This document shows positions 24,866 through 33,860 of a stretch of 64,000 nucleotides of DNA, in pieces. Each line of letters begins with the position of its first letter. Within the stretch, counting starts at the first letter, position 1. The position numbers and the translations under genes were made by a program. Source of the stretch: an uncultured Bacilli bacterium (GTDB lineage: Bacteria; Bacillota_I; Bacilli_A; RF39; UBA660); NCBI GenBank assembly GCA_934141535.1, contig CAKPCH010000002.1, positions 62,001 to 126,000 on the forward strand, in the 5' to 3' direction. The notes beneath the pieces are model-generated. The model had not been told where the DNA came from. It was given only the letters and a program-made list of their open reading frames with translations, and made no database searches.

Positions 24866-26015
24866 ATGGCACCGCCCCATCATTTGTTATATATTCCATA
24901 TATTTTTCTTCATAACTTTTATAATTAGGTAATATAGAATCATCTAAATCTGAAAAAGGTATTACCTTGTAATTTTTATAATTTGATGTACAGTAAGTGT
25001 ATAATAATTTATAGTCTAAGTTTTCAAAAGTTACTTTTTTATCTTTTACTACAATATCCATTCCTACCATAAGTCCTATTATTTTATCTATACCAAGTGG
25101 ACTTTGACCAGAAATAAAGTTTCCTAAAGAATAAATTACTAATGTATCCCCTACATATTTTACTGGTTGTACTACATGTGGATGTGATCCTATTATTAGG
25201 TTTACACCAAGGCTTGATAAATACTCAGCTTCTTCTTCTTGTACATAGTTAACTGGTACATATTCATTTCCCCAATGCATTGACACTATTATTACATCTA
25301 CTTGATCTTTTATTTTGTCTATATCTTCTTTTGCTTGTTCTGGCGAATAAACATTTATTAAATAATCTTTACCGCTTGGTATAGCAAGACCGTTAGTAGA
25401 GTCTGTATAAGCTATGAATGCATATTTAATCCCATTCTTTTCATATACTTTTATTTTACTTTCTCTATCCTCATAAGAATCATTTTGACCACTAACAACT
25501 ACATCTTTATCTCTCCAAAAACTAACTGAGTTTAATATTCCTGCTTCTCCCATATCTAAAGCATGATTGTTTGCTAAAGAAACAAGATTAAATCCTAAAT
25601 CAATTAAATTAAGAGCTATTTCGTCTGGAGAATTAAATCTTGGATAATGTTGAACTCCTAAATTTTTTCCTCCTATTATAGTTTCTTGGTTGTAATATTT
25701 TAAATCATATTTTTCTATTAAAGGTTTTACAAGAGTAAACATAGGACTAAAATCATAATTATTATTTCCTATACTTGCGTCTAAATAAACTGCTCCATGT
25801 ATTAAAGCATCACCAACAGCAACTAATGACATTCTTTTTTCTTTAATCTCTTCTTTAACTGGTGGCTTTGTATTGTTTGTACCATTACCATTATTACCTT
25901 TATTAGTATTGTTACCAAATATATTATATGATAAAACACAAGCTGTAATAATAATAGCAAATATAATTACTACAAGTAATACACTCTTTTTCTTTACTTT
26001 TGTTTTTTTAGCCAT
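24852..26015 (-). CDS. CapA-family metallophosphatase-like exported protein (copy 2)
   Basis: 387 residues from the ATG at 26015 (GGAGG site). N-terminal signal anchor (about 9-30), then an Asn/Gly-rich linker and the PGA_cap domain: LVAVGDALIHG, NQETIIGG, SLANNHALDMG, VSMHWGNEY and IGSHPHVVQP, the calcineurin-like metal-binding pattern. Homologues take part in poly-gamma-glutamate synthesis or surface polymer handling; CapB and CapC are not nearby. It is a tandem paralogue of the preceding gene, beginning one base after its stop. Confidence 0.88.
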   Translation of the reverse strand: MAKKTKVKKKSVLLVVIIFAIIITACVLSYNIFGNNTNKGNNGNGTNNTKPPVKEEIKEKRMSLVAVGDALIHGAVYLDASIGNNNYDFSPMFTLVKPLIEKYDLKYYNQETIIGGKNLGVQHYPRFNSPDEIALNLIDLGFNLVSLANNHALDMGEAGILNSVSFWRDKDVVVSGQNDSYEDRESKIKVYEKNGIKYAFIAYTDSTNGLAIPSGKDYLINVYSPEQAKEDIDKIKDQVDVIIVSMHWGNEYVPVNYVQEEEAEYLSSLGVNLIIGSHPHVVQPVKYVGDTLVIYSLGNFISGQSPLGIDKIIGLMVGMDIVVKDKKVTFENLDYKLLYTYCTSNYKNYKVIPFSDLDDSILPNYKSYEEKYMEYITNDGAVPYAGY

Positions 26016-26016
26016 A

Positions 26017-27138
26017 TTAACCTCCATTTACTATTTTCATATACATATCTTCTATATTTTTATAATCAGGTAATAAAGTGTCATTTAATTTAGAAAATGG
26101 TATTACTTTAAAATTAGTACTGTTTTTAGCGTATGCAAGTATTAATTCTTTATATAGATTGTCTACTTTTACACCTTCATCACTAACTGTTATATCCATC
26201 CCTACCATAAGACCAATACCAGGATTTGTATCTTTACTATAATTACTTGCTATTGATAATTGATTTGAAATAAAGTTTCCTAAAGAATAAATTACTAATG
26301 TATCTCCTATATATTCTACTGGTTGTACAACATGTGGATGTGATCCTATTATAACATTTACTCCAAGACTTGATAAATACTCTGCTATTTGTCTTTGACT
26401 TTCATTAGGTTCATTATAAAATTCTACTCCCCAATGCATTGACACTATTATTACATCTACTTGATCTTTTATTTTGTCTATATCTTCTTTTGCTCTTGCA
26501 GCACTATACATATTTATTATATAGTCATTTGGTACTTTAGCATTAGAAAGAGTTGTGTATGCTAAAAATGCGTATTTAATTCCATTCTTTTCATATACTT
26601 TTACATCGTCTCTTTCTTCTTGTGTTGAATAAGCACCTGCTGTTATAACATCTTTTGTTTTCCAATAACTATTACTGTAAAGTACAGCATCCATTCCTTT
26701 ATCCAAAGCATGATTGTTTGCTAAAGATATTAAGTTAAATCCTAAATCAGTTATATCATCACCTATCTCATCTGGAGAATTAAATGATGGATAACCACTT
26801 ATACCTAATGCACTTCCACCGATAGTTGATTCTTGATTACAGTATTTTAAATCATATTTATTTATAATATCTTTTACATCACTAAACATAGGACTAAAAT
26901 CATATTTATTATTACTATAAGCATCTTTATATACACTTTCATGGATCAATACATCACCTACTGCAATAAGAGACATTTTTTTAGGTTGATTTTCATCTTT
27001 GTTTTCCACTACTTTGTCAGTTTTATCGACATTTTTTTCTTTTTGATTTAATGAATTAATTACCAATACTGATATAATTATTAATAATATCAAAGTAAAT
27101 AATACGTAAACCTTCTTTTTTAGTTTTCTTTTTTTCAT
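26017..27138 (-). CDS. CapA-family metallophosphatase-like exported protein (copy 1)
   Basis: 373 residues from the ATG at 27138 (AGGTGG site). Signal anchor at about 8-28, then the PGA_cap domain with LIAVGDVLIHE, NQESTIGG, SLANNHALDKG, VSMHWGVEF and IGSHPHVVQP. It is highly similar to the following copy, including a 67-base identical DNA stretch (26428-26494 and 25269-25335). The role is presumably surface polymer synthesis or hydrolysis; the substrate is unknown. Confidence 0.88.
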   Translation of the reverse strand: MKKRKLKKKVYVLFTLILLIIISVLVINSLNQKEKNVDKTDKVVENKDENQPKKMSLIAVGDVLIHESVYKDAYSNNKYDFSPMFSDVKDIINKYDLKYCNQESTIGGSALGISGYPSFNSPDEIGDDITDLGFNLISLANNHALDKGMDAVLYSNSYWKTKDVITAGAYSTQEERDDVKVYEKNGIKYAFLAYTTLSNAKVPNDYIINMYSAARAKEDIDKIKDQVDVIIVSMHWGVEFYNEPNESQRQIAEYLSSLGVNVIIGSHPHVVQPVEYIGDTLVIYSLGNFISNQLSIASNYSKDTNPGIGLMVGMDITVSDEGVKVDNLYKELILAYAKNSTNFKVIPFSKLNDTLLPDYKNIEDMYMKIVNGG

Positions 27139-27154
27139 CTTACCACCTATTAAC

Positions 27155-27191
27155 ATTATAAAACAAAAAAGAGATAAAGTCTATCTCTTTA
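27155..27191 (-). terminator. Terminator with embedded promoter before the CapA pair
   Basis: AAAGAGATA / TATCTCTTT hairpin (27168-27190) with T run ends the upstream gene. A -10 TATAAT (27155-27160) lies 17 bases from TAGACT (27178-27183) inside the hairpin loop and stem, so it may also be the CapA promoter. Confidence 0.6.
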
Positions 27192-27195
27192 AGTA

Positions 27196-27843
27196 TCATT
27201 TATGATTAGATTCCTGATGTTTTTGATTAATTAATTGAGTAAAATCTTCTACTTTTGAAATAACAGTAATTGGCTTTATTTTATCAAAAGCTTGATTTAC
27301 TATATCTTCATTAAAGTTCTTACCCATTATTGACTCAATAAAACTTCCAATATAATCTTTTAAGTTTTCTTGTGTACAAGTTATATAACCATCAAATATT
27401 AATGATTTCTTATTTTCTTCTTTTATAAAAGTAGACGGTGATATAATATTAACTGTTTTATTATCACGATAAATAGGATATGTTGATTCTAAAAATTGTA
27501 TATATGTTAAATCTATTATAAAGCTTAAAGGTTCTTTAGTATTAAAAGTTATTATTCCAAAATAATGATCAAGATCTGGAATACCTAAATCCTTTAAAGT
27601 ATACATATTATAATAAATATTAAAAGCATCACATAATCTACCTATTTTAACACTTGTTTCAAAACAATGAGTATAATCAGATATCTCTATTTCCTTTTGA
27701 TTTGTATAATAAGCTTTAAAATTTTCTCTATCTATTTGGTGTTCTAAAGAAACAGAACTTACTATATAATCTAGTACACATTTTACTTCTAGTGGTGTTA
27801 AAACTTCGTTTCTTTTTAGTTTTTCTATTAATTCATTTGACAT
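27196..27843 (-). CDS. Unknown protein with a possible Cys-His-Asp triad
   Basis: 215 residues, no signal peptide or membrane segment. I do not recognise a family. Cys60 in DYTHCFETS, His93 in DLDHYFGIITF and Asp111 in SFIIDLTYIQF occur in the order and strand context of papain/transglutaminase or arylamine-acetyltransferase folds, with a helix after the Cys. It follows rnr by three bases and has its own terminator, so it is a partner gene of rnr in this operon. Confidence 0.5.
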   Translation of the reverse strand: MSNELIEKLKRNEVLTPLEVKCVLDYIVSSVSLEHQIDRENFKAYYTNQKEIEISDYTHCFETSVKIGRLCDAFNIYYNMYTLKDLGIPDLDHYFGIITFNTKEPLSFIIDLTYIQFLESTYPIYRDNKTVNIISPSTFIKEENKKSLIFDGYITCTQENLKDYIGSFIESIMGKNFNEDIVNQAFDKIKPITVISKVEDFTQLINQKHQESNHK

Positions 27844-27846
27844 TTT

Positions 27847-29937
27847 TTAATCCTTTAAAATAAAATCTATTGTATGATTTACTTTGCTTGCTGCTTTTAC
27901 TATTACAGTTACTTCATCACCTAATCTATAGCCTCTTTTGTTTTTATTACCAACAAGTGAAAAAGTAGTTTCATCATATCTATAATAATCTCCTCTTAAA
28001 TCATCTAATCTTATTAAACCTTCTATCTTATTTGGAAGTTCTATAAACATACCAAAACTCATAACACCTGATACAATTCCTTTAAATTCTTCACCAATAT
28101 GTTTTTCCATATATTCTGCCATTTTCATATCATCTACTTCACGTTCACATTCTATTGACGCACGTTCACGTTCTGATGTGTGCAAAGCAAGTGGTACTAA
28201 TTTTTGATCCCAATACTTTAATGTATCTAGATTTATATTTTTATTAAATAGATAAGTTCTAAGAAGTCTATGTACAGTTGTATCTGGATATCTTCTTATT
28301 GGAGATGTAAAGTGCGTATAACATTTACTTGCTAATCCAAAGTGACCTATATTATTTTTATCATAAACAGCCTTTTGCATACTTCTTAATAATAAACTAG
28401 AAAGTATTGTATATTCTTTTGTTTCTTTTAATGAATCAAGTAATTCTTGAATAGATTTTGGAGTTATTTTTTTAGGTCTTTTAACGCTATATCCAAGTAA
28501 ACTAACGAAATTTAGGAAATTATTAATTTTTTCTTCATTTGGTTCACCATGTACACGATATATAAATGGATACTCTAGATAAGTAATATGTCGCGCTACA
28601 GTCTCATTAGCTGCTATCATAAAGTCTTCAATTAATTTTTCTCCAGTACCACGTTCTCTTAATTTAACATCAATAGCTTCACCCTTATCATCAGTAATTA
28701 TTTTAGGCTCATCTATTTCAAAATCTATATATCCTTTTCTAACTTTATTAGCTCTTAATATATCGGATAATTCTTTCATCATATGTAATGATGAAGCATA
28801 AGGTTCATAACCTTCTGGAATTATATTATCTTCTAATATAGAATTAACTTTCTTATAAGTCATTTGAATATTTGATTTTATTAAGCTTTCAAATATATCA
28901 TAATTAACTACTTCACCCATATCATTAATTTCCATAACACAACTAATAGCAAGTCTATCTACTCCTGGATTTAATGAACATATACCATTAGATAATTGAT
29001 GAGGTAACATAGGAATTACAGTGTTTGCTAAATAACAACTTGTACCTCTTTTATATGCCTCTTCATCTAGTGGACTATTTTCATGAACATAATAACTTAC
29101 ATCTGCTATATGTACACCTAATTTATAATTACCATTATTAAGTTTTTCTATAGAAATAGCATCGTCTATATCTTTAGTATCATCACCATCTATAGTAAAA
29201 ATCTCTTTATCTCTTAAATCCATTCTATTTTGTTTTTCATCTTCTAATACATGATCTGGTATATGAGTTAATTGCTCTTCTACTTCTTTTGGAAATTCAT
29301 CTTCTATTTCATATTTAGCAGCTATACTTAATATATCTACTCCAGGATCATCAACGTGTCCTAATATTTTTATAATAGCTCCTTTATAGTTAACATTATC
29401 TATTTTATTTAAAAGTCTAACTACTACTTTATGTCCACTAACTGCACCCAAAGTAAGTTCTGGATCTACTGTTATATTTAAATTAACTTTTTTATCATCT
29501 AAATCTATACAACATTTATTCTTTTTAAAATATACTTTACCAACAAATTGTTTTAATTTTCTCTCTATAACTTTAACTATTCTACCTTCTAATTTCATTC
29601 CTTTTTTAGAAGTTATTTCTACTACAACTTGGTCATTGTTAATAGCGCCGTTTAAATTATCTTGAGCGACAAATACATCTTCATCACCAACTATGTCAAC
29701 AAAGCCATATCCTTTCTTAGTAGAAAGTAATTTACCTACTCTTAAATTACTATTATCAAATAACATATATTTATCTTTTTTAGTTCTATATATTTTATAT
29801 TGTTCTTCTAATGAATTTAATGATTTTAATAATTCTTTTAATCCATCTACTGTATCTATATTAAGCATACTTTCTATTTCAGGTACACTTAAAGATGAAT
29901 TTTCTTTTTCTAATATCTCTAATATTTTATCTTCCAT
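27847..29937 (-). CDS. rnr: Ribonuclease R
   Basis: 696 residues from the ATG at 29937 (GGAGGA site). 3'-5' exoribonuclease that degrades structured RNA and cooperates with tmRNA/SmpB. N-terminal helix-turn-helix and cold-shock domains (to about 210), RNB catalytic domain with FTIDGDDTKDIDDAIS, its Asp cluster, and HFTSPIRRYPD, then a C-terminal S1 domain from about 615. It lacks the long basic tail of E. coli RNase R, as in many Gram-positives. Confidence 0.97.
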   Translation of the reverse strand: MEDKILEILEKENSSLSVPEIESMLNIDTVDGLKELLKSLNSLEEQYKIYRTKKDKYMLFDNSNLRVGKLLSTKKGYGFVDIVGDEDVFVAQDNLNGAINNDQVVVEITSKKGMKLEGRIVKVIERKLKQFVGKVYFKKNKCCIDLDDKKVNLNITVDPELTLGAVSGHKVVVRLLNKIDNVNYKGAIIKILGHVDDPGVDILSIAAKYEIEDEFPKEVEEQLTHIPDHVLEDEKQNRMDLRDKEIFTIDGDDTKDIDDAISIEKLNNGNYKLGVHIADVSYYVHENSPLDEEAYKRGTSCYLANTVIPMLPHQLSNGICSLNPGVDRLAISCVMEINDMGEVVNYDIFESLIKSNIQMTYKKVNSILEDNIIPEGYEPYASSLHMMKELSDILRANKVRKGYIDFEIDEPKIITDDKGEAIDVKLRERGTGEKLIEDFMIAANETVARHITYLEYPFIYRVHGEPNEEKINNFLNFVSLLGYSVKRPKKITPKSIQELLDSLKETKEYTILSSLLLRSMQKAVYDKNNIGHFGLASKCYTHFTSPIRRYPDTTVHRLLRTYLFNKNINLDTLKYWDQKLVPLALHTSERERASIECEREVDDMKMAEYMEKHIGEEFKGIVSGVMSFGMFIELPNKIEGLIRLDDLRGDYYRYDETTFSLVGNKNKRGYRLGDEVTVIVKAASKVNHTIDFILKD

Positions 29938-29953
29938 ATAATCCTCCAATTAT

Positions 29954-29983
29954 ATTATAATGCATTTTACTATATTTTTTCAA
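29954..29983 (-). promoter_or_regulatory. Promoter of rnr
   Basis: TTGAAA (29978-29983), 18-base spacer, TATAAT (29954-29959). Confidence 0.6.
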
Positions 29984-30025
29984 CTATTTTAAAGAATAGT
30001 TAAAAAATAGTGTAAAGAAAAAGGA

Positions 30026-31264
30026 TTAGAATAATCCACAAGAATTAAATCCAAATCCCATTTTTTCTAATATAAATCCAAGTATAAGTGGTACTATGAA
30101 TATAAGTGCTGCTGCTATTAATCTTTTAACAAATTTACCTTGTGCTTTTTTAAACTCATCATCTTTATCAGCACCTATTGCTTTCATAAAATCAAGTATA
30201 CCAAGTACTATAACTAGTACTGGAACTATATATTTTACCCATCTAATTATGTTATTTATCCAGTTTAATATTCTTTGTGATACACCACATTCACCAGAAC
30301 CAATATCCTTTTTATATAAATCTGTTCCCTTTTTATAATCATCTAAAGTATCTTTAATACTTAAACAAGCATCAATACATCCTTTTTCTCCACCTGTATA
30401 ACTATATTTAGATAATATTCTCTTACACTTAGATTTAATTTTATCTTCTGTAGCATTTATAGTTTTTCTTAAGCCATTCTTACAAGAATTATTAGTTTCG
30501 CAATCTTTATATTTAGAAATATATGATTGTTCTTCTGCTATTAAATTTGATAAATCTGGACAGTTAACATTAACTGAAGTACAAGAGCCTGTATATTTTA
30601 TAACACTACAACTTGTCTCCTCATATGACCAAATAGTTCCATCACCTATACCATAAACTGATTTAACTCCTTCCCACCAACTTTTTGATATATCAAATAA
30701 TTGATATCCGTCACTAGCTAAAATTTGGTGCTCGCATGATGGACCAATACAGAATTTACCACCATTATAATATGAATAATTTGACTTTTTATAAGCCTCA
30801 TCATCCATTATAGCTAAAGTCGATGTATGATTTAAAATTCCGTATCCTGCATTCCAATCCCAATTAATTAAAGCAGCCCATGTATCAAACATTACACCAA
30901 GTGATGACTTTCCACTTACGTTATTATAAAGACAAACAACCATATCAGATGGACAAGCACAACTATCTTTTACATTTTGAAATGTACTTTGATTAATATC
31001 AAGTGCATCAATCGCGCTAATTTGTTTTCCCCATTTAACGAAAAGGAAGTTTTTTGGTTTAGTATTTGAATCATATCCACTAAAAGTTATATGTGGATTT
31101 GTAGTTGAAGAATTTAAATTAAATGATAAATTAGGATTATAAATAATTTTTAATTCTTCATTACCATATCCATATTTACACTCAACATTATCATCAGCCT
31201 TAACAGCACTTAATAGTGAAAACGATAATACAAAACTAAAAATAAATATTAATACTCTACGCAT
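30026..31264 (-). CDS. Large Cys-rich exported protein with C-terminal T4SS pilin (VirB2-like) module
   Basis: 412 residues: signal peptide (1-24), ectodomain starting CKYGYGNEELKI (compare CRYGDDNLKV in the protein at 20328-21371), many Cys, and a C-terminal module (about 325-412). The module has GECG, a hydrophobic helix, the turn DKDDEFKKAQGKFVKRLIAAA, a second helix and a final NSCGLF, where other family members have CxxCF. It ends at the module without a tail. Its start overlaps the end of the preceding TM-protein gene by 16 bases. Probably a minor or tip subunit of the T4SS pilus (inference). Confidence 0.7.
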   Translation of the reverse strand: MRRVLIFIFSFVLSFSLLSAVKADDNVECKYGYGNEELKIIYNPNLSFNLNSSTTNPHITFSGYDSNTKPKNFLFVKWGKQISAIDALDINQSTFQNVKDSCACPSDMVVCLYNNVSGKSSLGVMFDTWAALINWDWNAGYGILNHTSTLAIMDDEAYKKSNYSYYNGGKFCIGPSCEHQILASDGYQLFDISKSWWEGVKSVYGIGDGTIWSYEETSCSVIKYTGSCTSVNVNCPDLSNLIAEEQSYISKYKDCETNNSCKNGLRKTINATEDKIKSKCKRILSKYSYTGGEKGCIDACLSIKDTLDDYKKGTDLYKKDIGSGECGVSQRILNWINNIIRWVKYIVPVLVIVLGILDFMKAIGADKDDEFKKAQGKFVKRLIAAALIFIVPLILGFILEKMGFGFNSCGLF

Positions 31265-31740
31265 GATAAGTCGTTCCCTTCTAGAAATGATTTAATTCCT
31301 GTAACTGTAGTTTCTGTTGTTCCTATAAGTTCTTTTCTTTCTTCATCAGAATAATTAGAAAGAATCATTTCAAAATCCCCTATAAATCCATCAGTAGTAT
31401 CTGTATATTTTATTAAATCTGGATGTTCATCTAAATCATATTCTTCAAAATTGAACATAGCGCGCGCTATTGTTTTAATACTTTCATTTCCTGATATATT
31501 TACAAAAGTTAATTTTTGAAAATAAATTAATTGATCATTTTCAGATTTTATACCTGAATTGAGTGCTATAGTAGCATATTCATTATCGTAGTTTGCCTTA
31601 CAATCTAATATTATTGTTGATTCTTCAGTTTTCTTATCGCCTGATAGTGCTAATACTAGTACAATTATTAAAACAACAACAATACTTAATATTATAATAA
31701 TTCCCTTTTTACTAAAAAGTTTATCTTTTAAATTTTTCAT
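31249..31740 (-). CDS. Single-pass membrane protein of unknown function
   Basis: 163 residues: lysine-rich N-terminus, one hydrophobic helix (about 13-33), then an exported-looking domain with Cys47 and Cys160 and the ending DLSCVEY. I recognise no family. It is the first gene of a two-gene unit with the pilin-module protein, suggesting that the two work together in the envelope. Confidence 0.6.
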   Translation of the reverse strand: MKNLKDKLFSKKGIIIILSIVVVLIIVLVLALSGDKKTEESTIILDCKANYDNEYATIALNSGIKSENDQLIYFQKLTFVNISGNESIKTIARAMFNFEEYDLDEHPDLIKYTDTTDGFIGDFEMILSNYSDEERKELIGTTETTVTGIKSFLEGNDLSCVEY

Positions 31741-31759
31741 GATTCTACCACCTAATTAA

Positions 31760-31788
31760 ATTATACAAAAAAAAAGAAATAAAGTAAA
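31760..31788 (-). promoter_or_regulatory. Promoter of the 31740/31264 gene pair, inside a terminator
   Basis: TTTACT (31783-31788), 17-base spacer, TATAAT (31760-31765). The -35 is part of the upstream terminator stem and the T tract is the spacer. Confidence 0.6.
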
Positions 31789-31804
31789 TGTTTTTACTTT
31801 ATTT
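31765..31804 (-). terminator. Terminator of the rmuC operon
   Basis: Twelve-pair stem AAATAAAGTAAA / TTTACTTTATTT with a four-base loop, then about ten T on the minus strand. Confidence 0.85.
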
Positions 31805-32393
31805 GTGATACTTTTTCAAAACTTCTTATTATTAAATTATAATTTTCTTTATGTTCAAAGTAATAACTTATACTTACTAATATAGAGCCTAGAAGAGCTA
31901 CTATAATATCTCCCATAGTATCTGTTACACCAGTAAGTGCTACTCTTTGTGGATCTACTTTAAAATAATAACTTGCTAAAAATTCAAATACTTCCCAGGA
32001 TGATGCTATAAGCATACTAAATGAAAGTATAAATAATACATTAAATAATAATTTGTTATTATTTTTTTCTTTTAATAATATAAGTATTGCTAAAAGAGAT
32101 GTTGCTATTCCTGATACAAAATGAGTAAATTTATCAAACCAGTACACATGATTATACACTTCTAAGGTAACTCCTACAAAATGAGCCATAAATATAAATA
32201 ATATATAAATAAATTTAATATATTCATTTATTTTTATTTTAAATATTTTTTCTATTATATATATACCAGTTATAGTAAATATAATAGAGGAATCTTTTAA
32301 TATTAATACTAAACTATCATCCTTAGTAAATGCTATAAAAAGTCCACCTATTATTGCAATTATACAAAGTAATATATTAATTTTCTTTATCAT
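31794..32393 (-). CDS. YjdF/DUF2238-like membrane protein
   Basis: 199 residues with about six membrane helices. WFDKFTHFVSGI, SSWEVFEFL and VTDTMGDIIVALLG are the conserved polar motifs of the DUF2238 (YjdF) family, whose function is not known. It overlaps the end of rmuC by 17 bases and shares its operon. Confidence 0.75.
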   Translation of the reverse strand: MIKKINILLCIIAIIGGLFIAFTKDDSLVLILKDSSIIFTITGIYIIEKIFKIKINEYIKFIYILFIFMAHFVGVTLEVYNHVYWFDKFTHFVSGIATSLLAILILLKEKNNNKLLFNVLFILSFSMLIASSWEVFEFLASYYFKVDPQRVALTGVTDTMGDIIVALLGSILVSISYYFEHKENYNLIIRSFEKVSQIK

Positions 32394-33447
32394 CTAATTC
32401 TTTCATCTCCACTTGATTTATACTATTAAATCTTTTTGTTATTTTATCTGTTGTTGTGTGTATATCTTTTACATCTTTACTTACTGTTTCTATACTTCTA
32501 TATAACTTATCCCATCTATCTTTATAACGTTTAAATTCTTCATCTAATAATCTTAATTCATTATGAATAACTTTAGCAAACTTATCTCTTTCTATATTTT
32601 TTATTATTACTTGTATTGTAGTAAGTGTACTAATTAATGTTGTTGGAGATGTTATCCATACACGTTTTTTATATGCATATTCAAGTATTTCAGTATGATA
32701 TGCATTTATTTCTGCAAATATTGCCTCTGCTGGTAAGAATAGTATTGCTTGATCACTTGTAACACCTGGTATGATATACTTACTACTTATAGCATCTATA
32801 TGTTTTTTCATATCTAATTTAAATAATTTTTCTGCTTGATTTCTTATTTCTGCGCTATTATTTTTATCAACCATAATTTGATAATGTTCTAAAGGAAATT
32901 TGGAATCTATTGCTATTGTTCCTAAAGGTTCTGGAGTGAATAAAACTGAATCTGCTATTACTCCATTACTAAAAGTATATTGCATTTGATAGATTTTATT
33001 ATTATTTTTACCAAATACATTAGAAAGTATGTGTTCTAGATTAACTTCTCCATATATTCCTCTTGTTTTCTTATCTGTTAGGACACTTTGTAATGAAACT
33101 ATATCAGTGGATAGATTATCTATTTTCTTTTGGGCTTCATCTATTTTTGATAATCTTTCAAGTACATTTGTAAATGTTTTATTAGTTTTTTCAAAATTTT
33201 CATCTAAACGTTCATTTACTTTATCATTTATTAATCTTAATCTATTATCTAATCTTTCTGTTTGATTATTAAAATCATCAGTTAAACTGTGTGCAAAATC
33301 ACTTTTAAAGTCCCCTAGTTCTTTTACCAGATTAAGTTCTAGTTTACTTATTTTTTCTTGCATATCTGTATTATTATTTTTTCTTAATAAAAGTACAACT
33401 AATAAAATTAGTACTATTATTATAAGAGTTAAAATTACATATTCCAT
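32377..33447 (-). CDS. rmuC: RmuC-family DNA recombination protein
   Basis: 356 residues from the ATG at 33447 (AGGTGATA site); a longer in-frame start is unlikely. N-terminal membrane helix (2-21), coiled coil (about 30-115), then the RmuC nuclease-like domain with TIAIDSKFPLEHYQIM and AILFLPAEAIFAEI. In E. coli RmuC limits recombination between inverted repeats. The C-terminal region is again coiled coil. Confidence 0.94.
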   Translation of the reverse strand: MEYVILTLIIIVLILLVVLLLRKNNNTDMQEKISKLELNLVKELGDFKSDFAHSLTDDFNNQTERLDNRLRLINDKVNERLDENFEKTNKTFTNVLERLSKIDEAQKKIDNLSTDIVSLQSVLTDKKTRGIYGEVNLEHILSNVFGKNNNKIYQMQYTFSNGVIADSVLFTPEPLGTIAIDSKFPLEHYQIMVDKNNSAEIRNQAEKLFKLDMKKHIDAISSKYIIPGVTSDQAILFLPAEAIFAEINAYHTEILEYAYKKRVWITSPTTLISTLTTIQVIIKNIERDKFAKVIHNELRLLDEEFKRYKDRWDKLYRSIETVSKDVKDIHTTTDKITKRFNSINQVEMKELDDKEN

Positions 33448-33481
33448 ATTATCACCTATATACATTTTAACACATAATAAG

Positions 33482-33513
33482 AAAAAAAATAAGATAAAAT
33501 TAATTATCTTATT
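33482..33513 (-). terminator. Terminator of the rhodanese gene
   Basis: AATAAGATAA / TTATCTTATT hairpin on the minus strand followed by eight T; overlaps the end of the gene. Confidence 0.8.
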
Positions 33514-33796
33514 CACTTAAAACCCATGCTTCATAACCACCAGTAATATTTACTACGTTATATCCATTGCTTTTTAATATTTGGCACAATTTTCTACTTT
33601 GTAATCCTTTTTGACAATATATATAATATTTTTCATATTTATTTATGTACTTATCTGGATATATAAGTAATTGTTCCATTTGAATGTTTCTAGCATTTCC
33701 TATATGGCTTGTATTGTATTTCTCTCTACTTCTTATATCTATTATATTTAGATATCCTAATCTTTTTAATTCAGATACAGAAATACTCTCTAACAT
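33509..33796 (-). CDS. Single-domain rhodanese-like protein
   Basis: 95 residues covering one rhodanese domain: IDIRSREKYNTSHIGNARNI and the active loop YCQKGLQSRK with Cys64 or nearby as the persulfide-carrying residue, ending GGYEAWV. It probably moves sulfane sulfur. AGGGTGG site precedes the ATG, inside a long inverted repeat. Confidence 0.92.
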   Translation of the reverse strand: MLESISVSELKRLGYLNIIDIRSREKYNTSHIGNARNIQMEQLLIYPDKYINKYEKYYIYCQKGLQSRKLCQILKSNGYNVVNITGGYEAWVLSE

Positions 33797-33834
33797 ATAT
33801 AACCACCCTAGTATATTATATGATAGAGAGTATT
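33782..33834. promoter_or_regulatory. Ten-base inverted repeat around the rhodanese start
   Basis: AATACTCTCT (33782-33791) and AGAGAGTATT (33825-33834) flank the -10 TATAAT (33815-33820), the Shine-Dalgarno and the first codons. In RNA reading through from virD4 the arms could pair, with the start codon beside one arm and the Shine-Dalgarno in the loop. RNA from the local promoter would lack the upstream arm. Confidence 0.45.
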
Positions 33835-33860
33835 ATTTATAAAGTTAAAAAGTTTATTTA

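Noticed and set aside
29979..30006. AACTATT / AATAGTT inverted repeat as a terminator after the 30026 gene
   Set aside because: No T run on either strand; the region is better explained as part of the rnr promoter.
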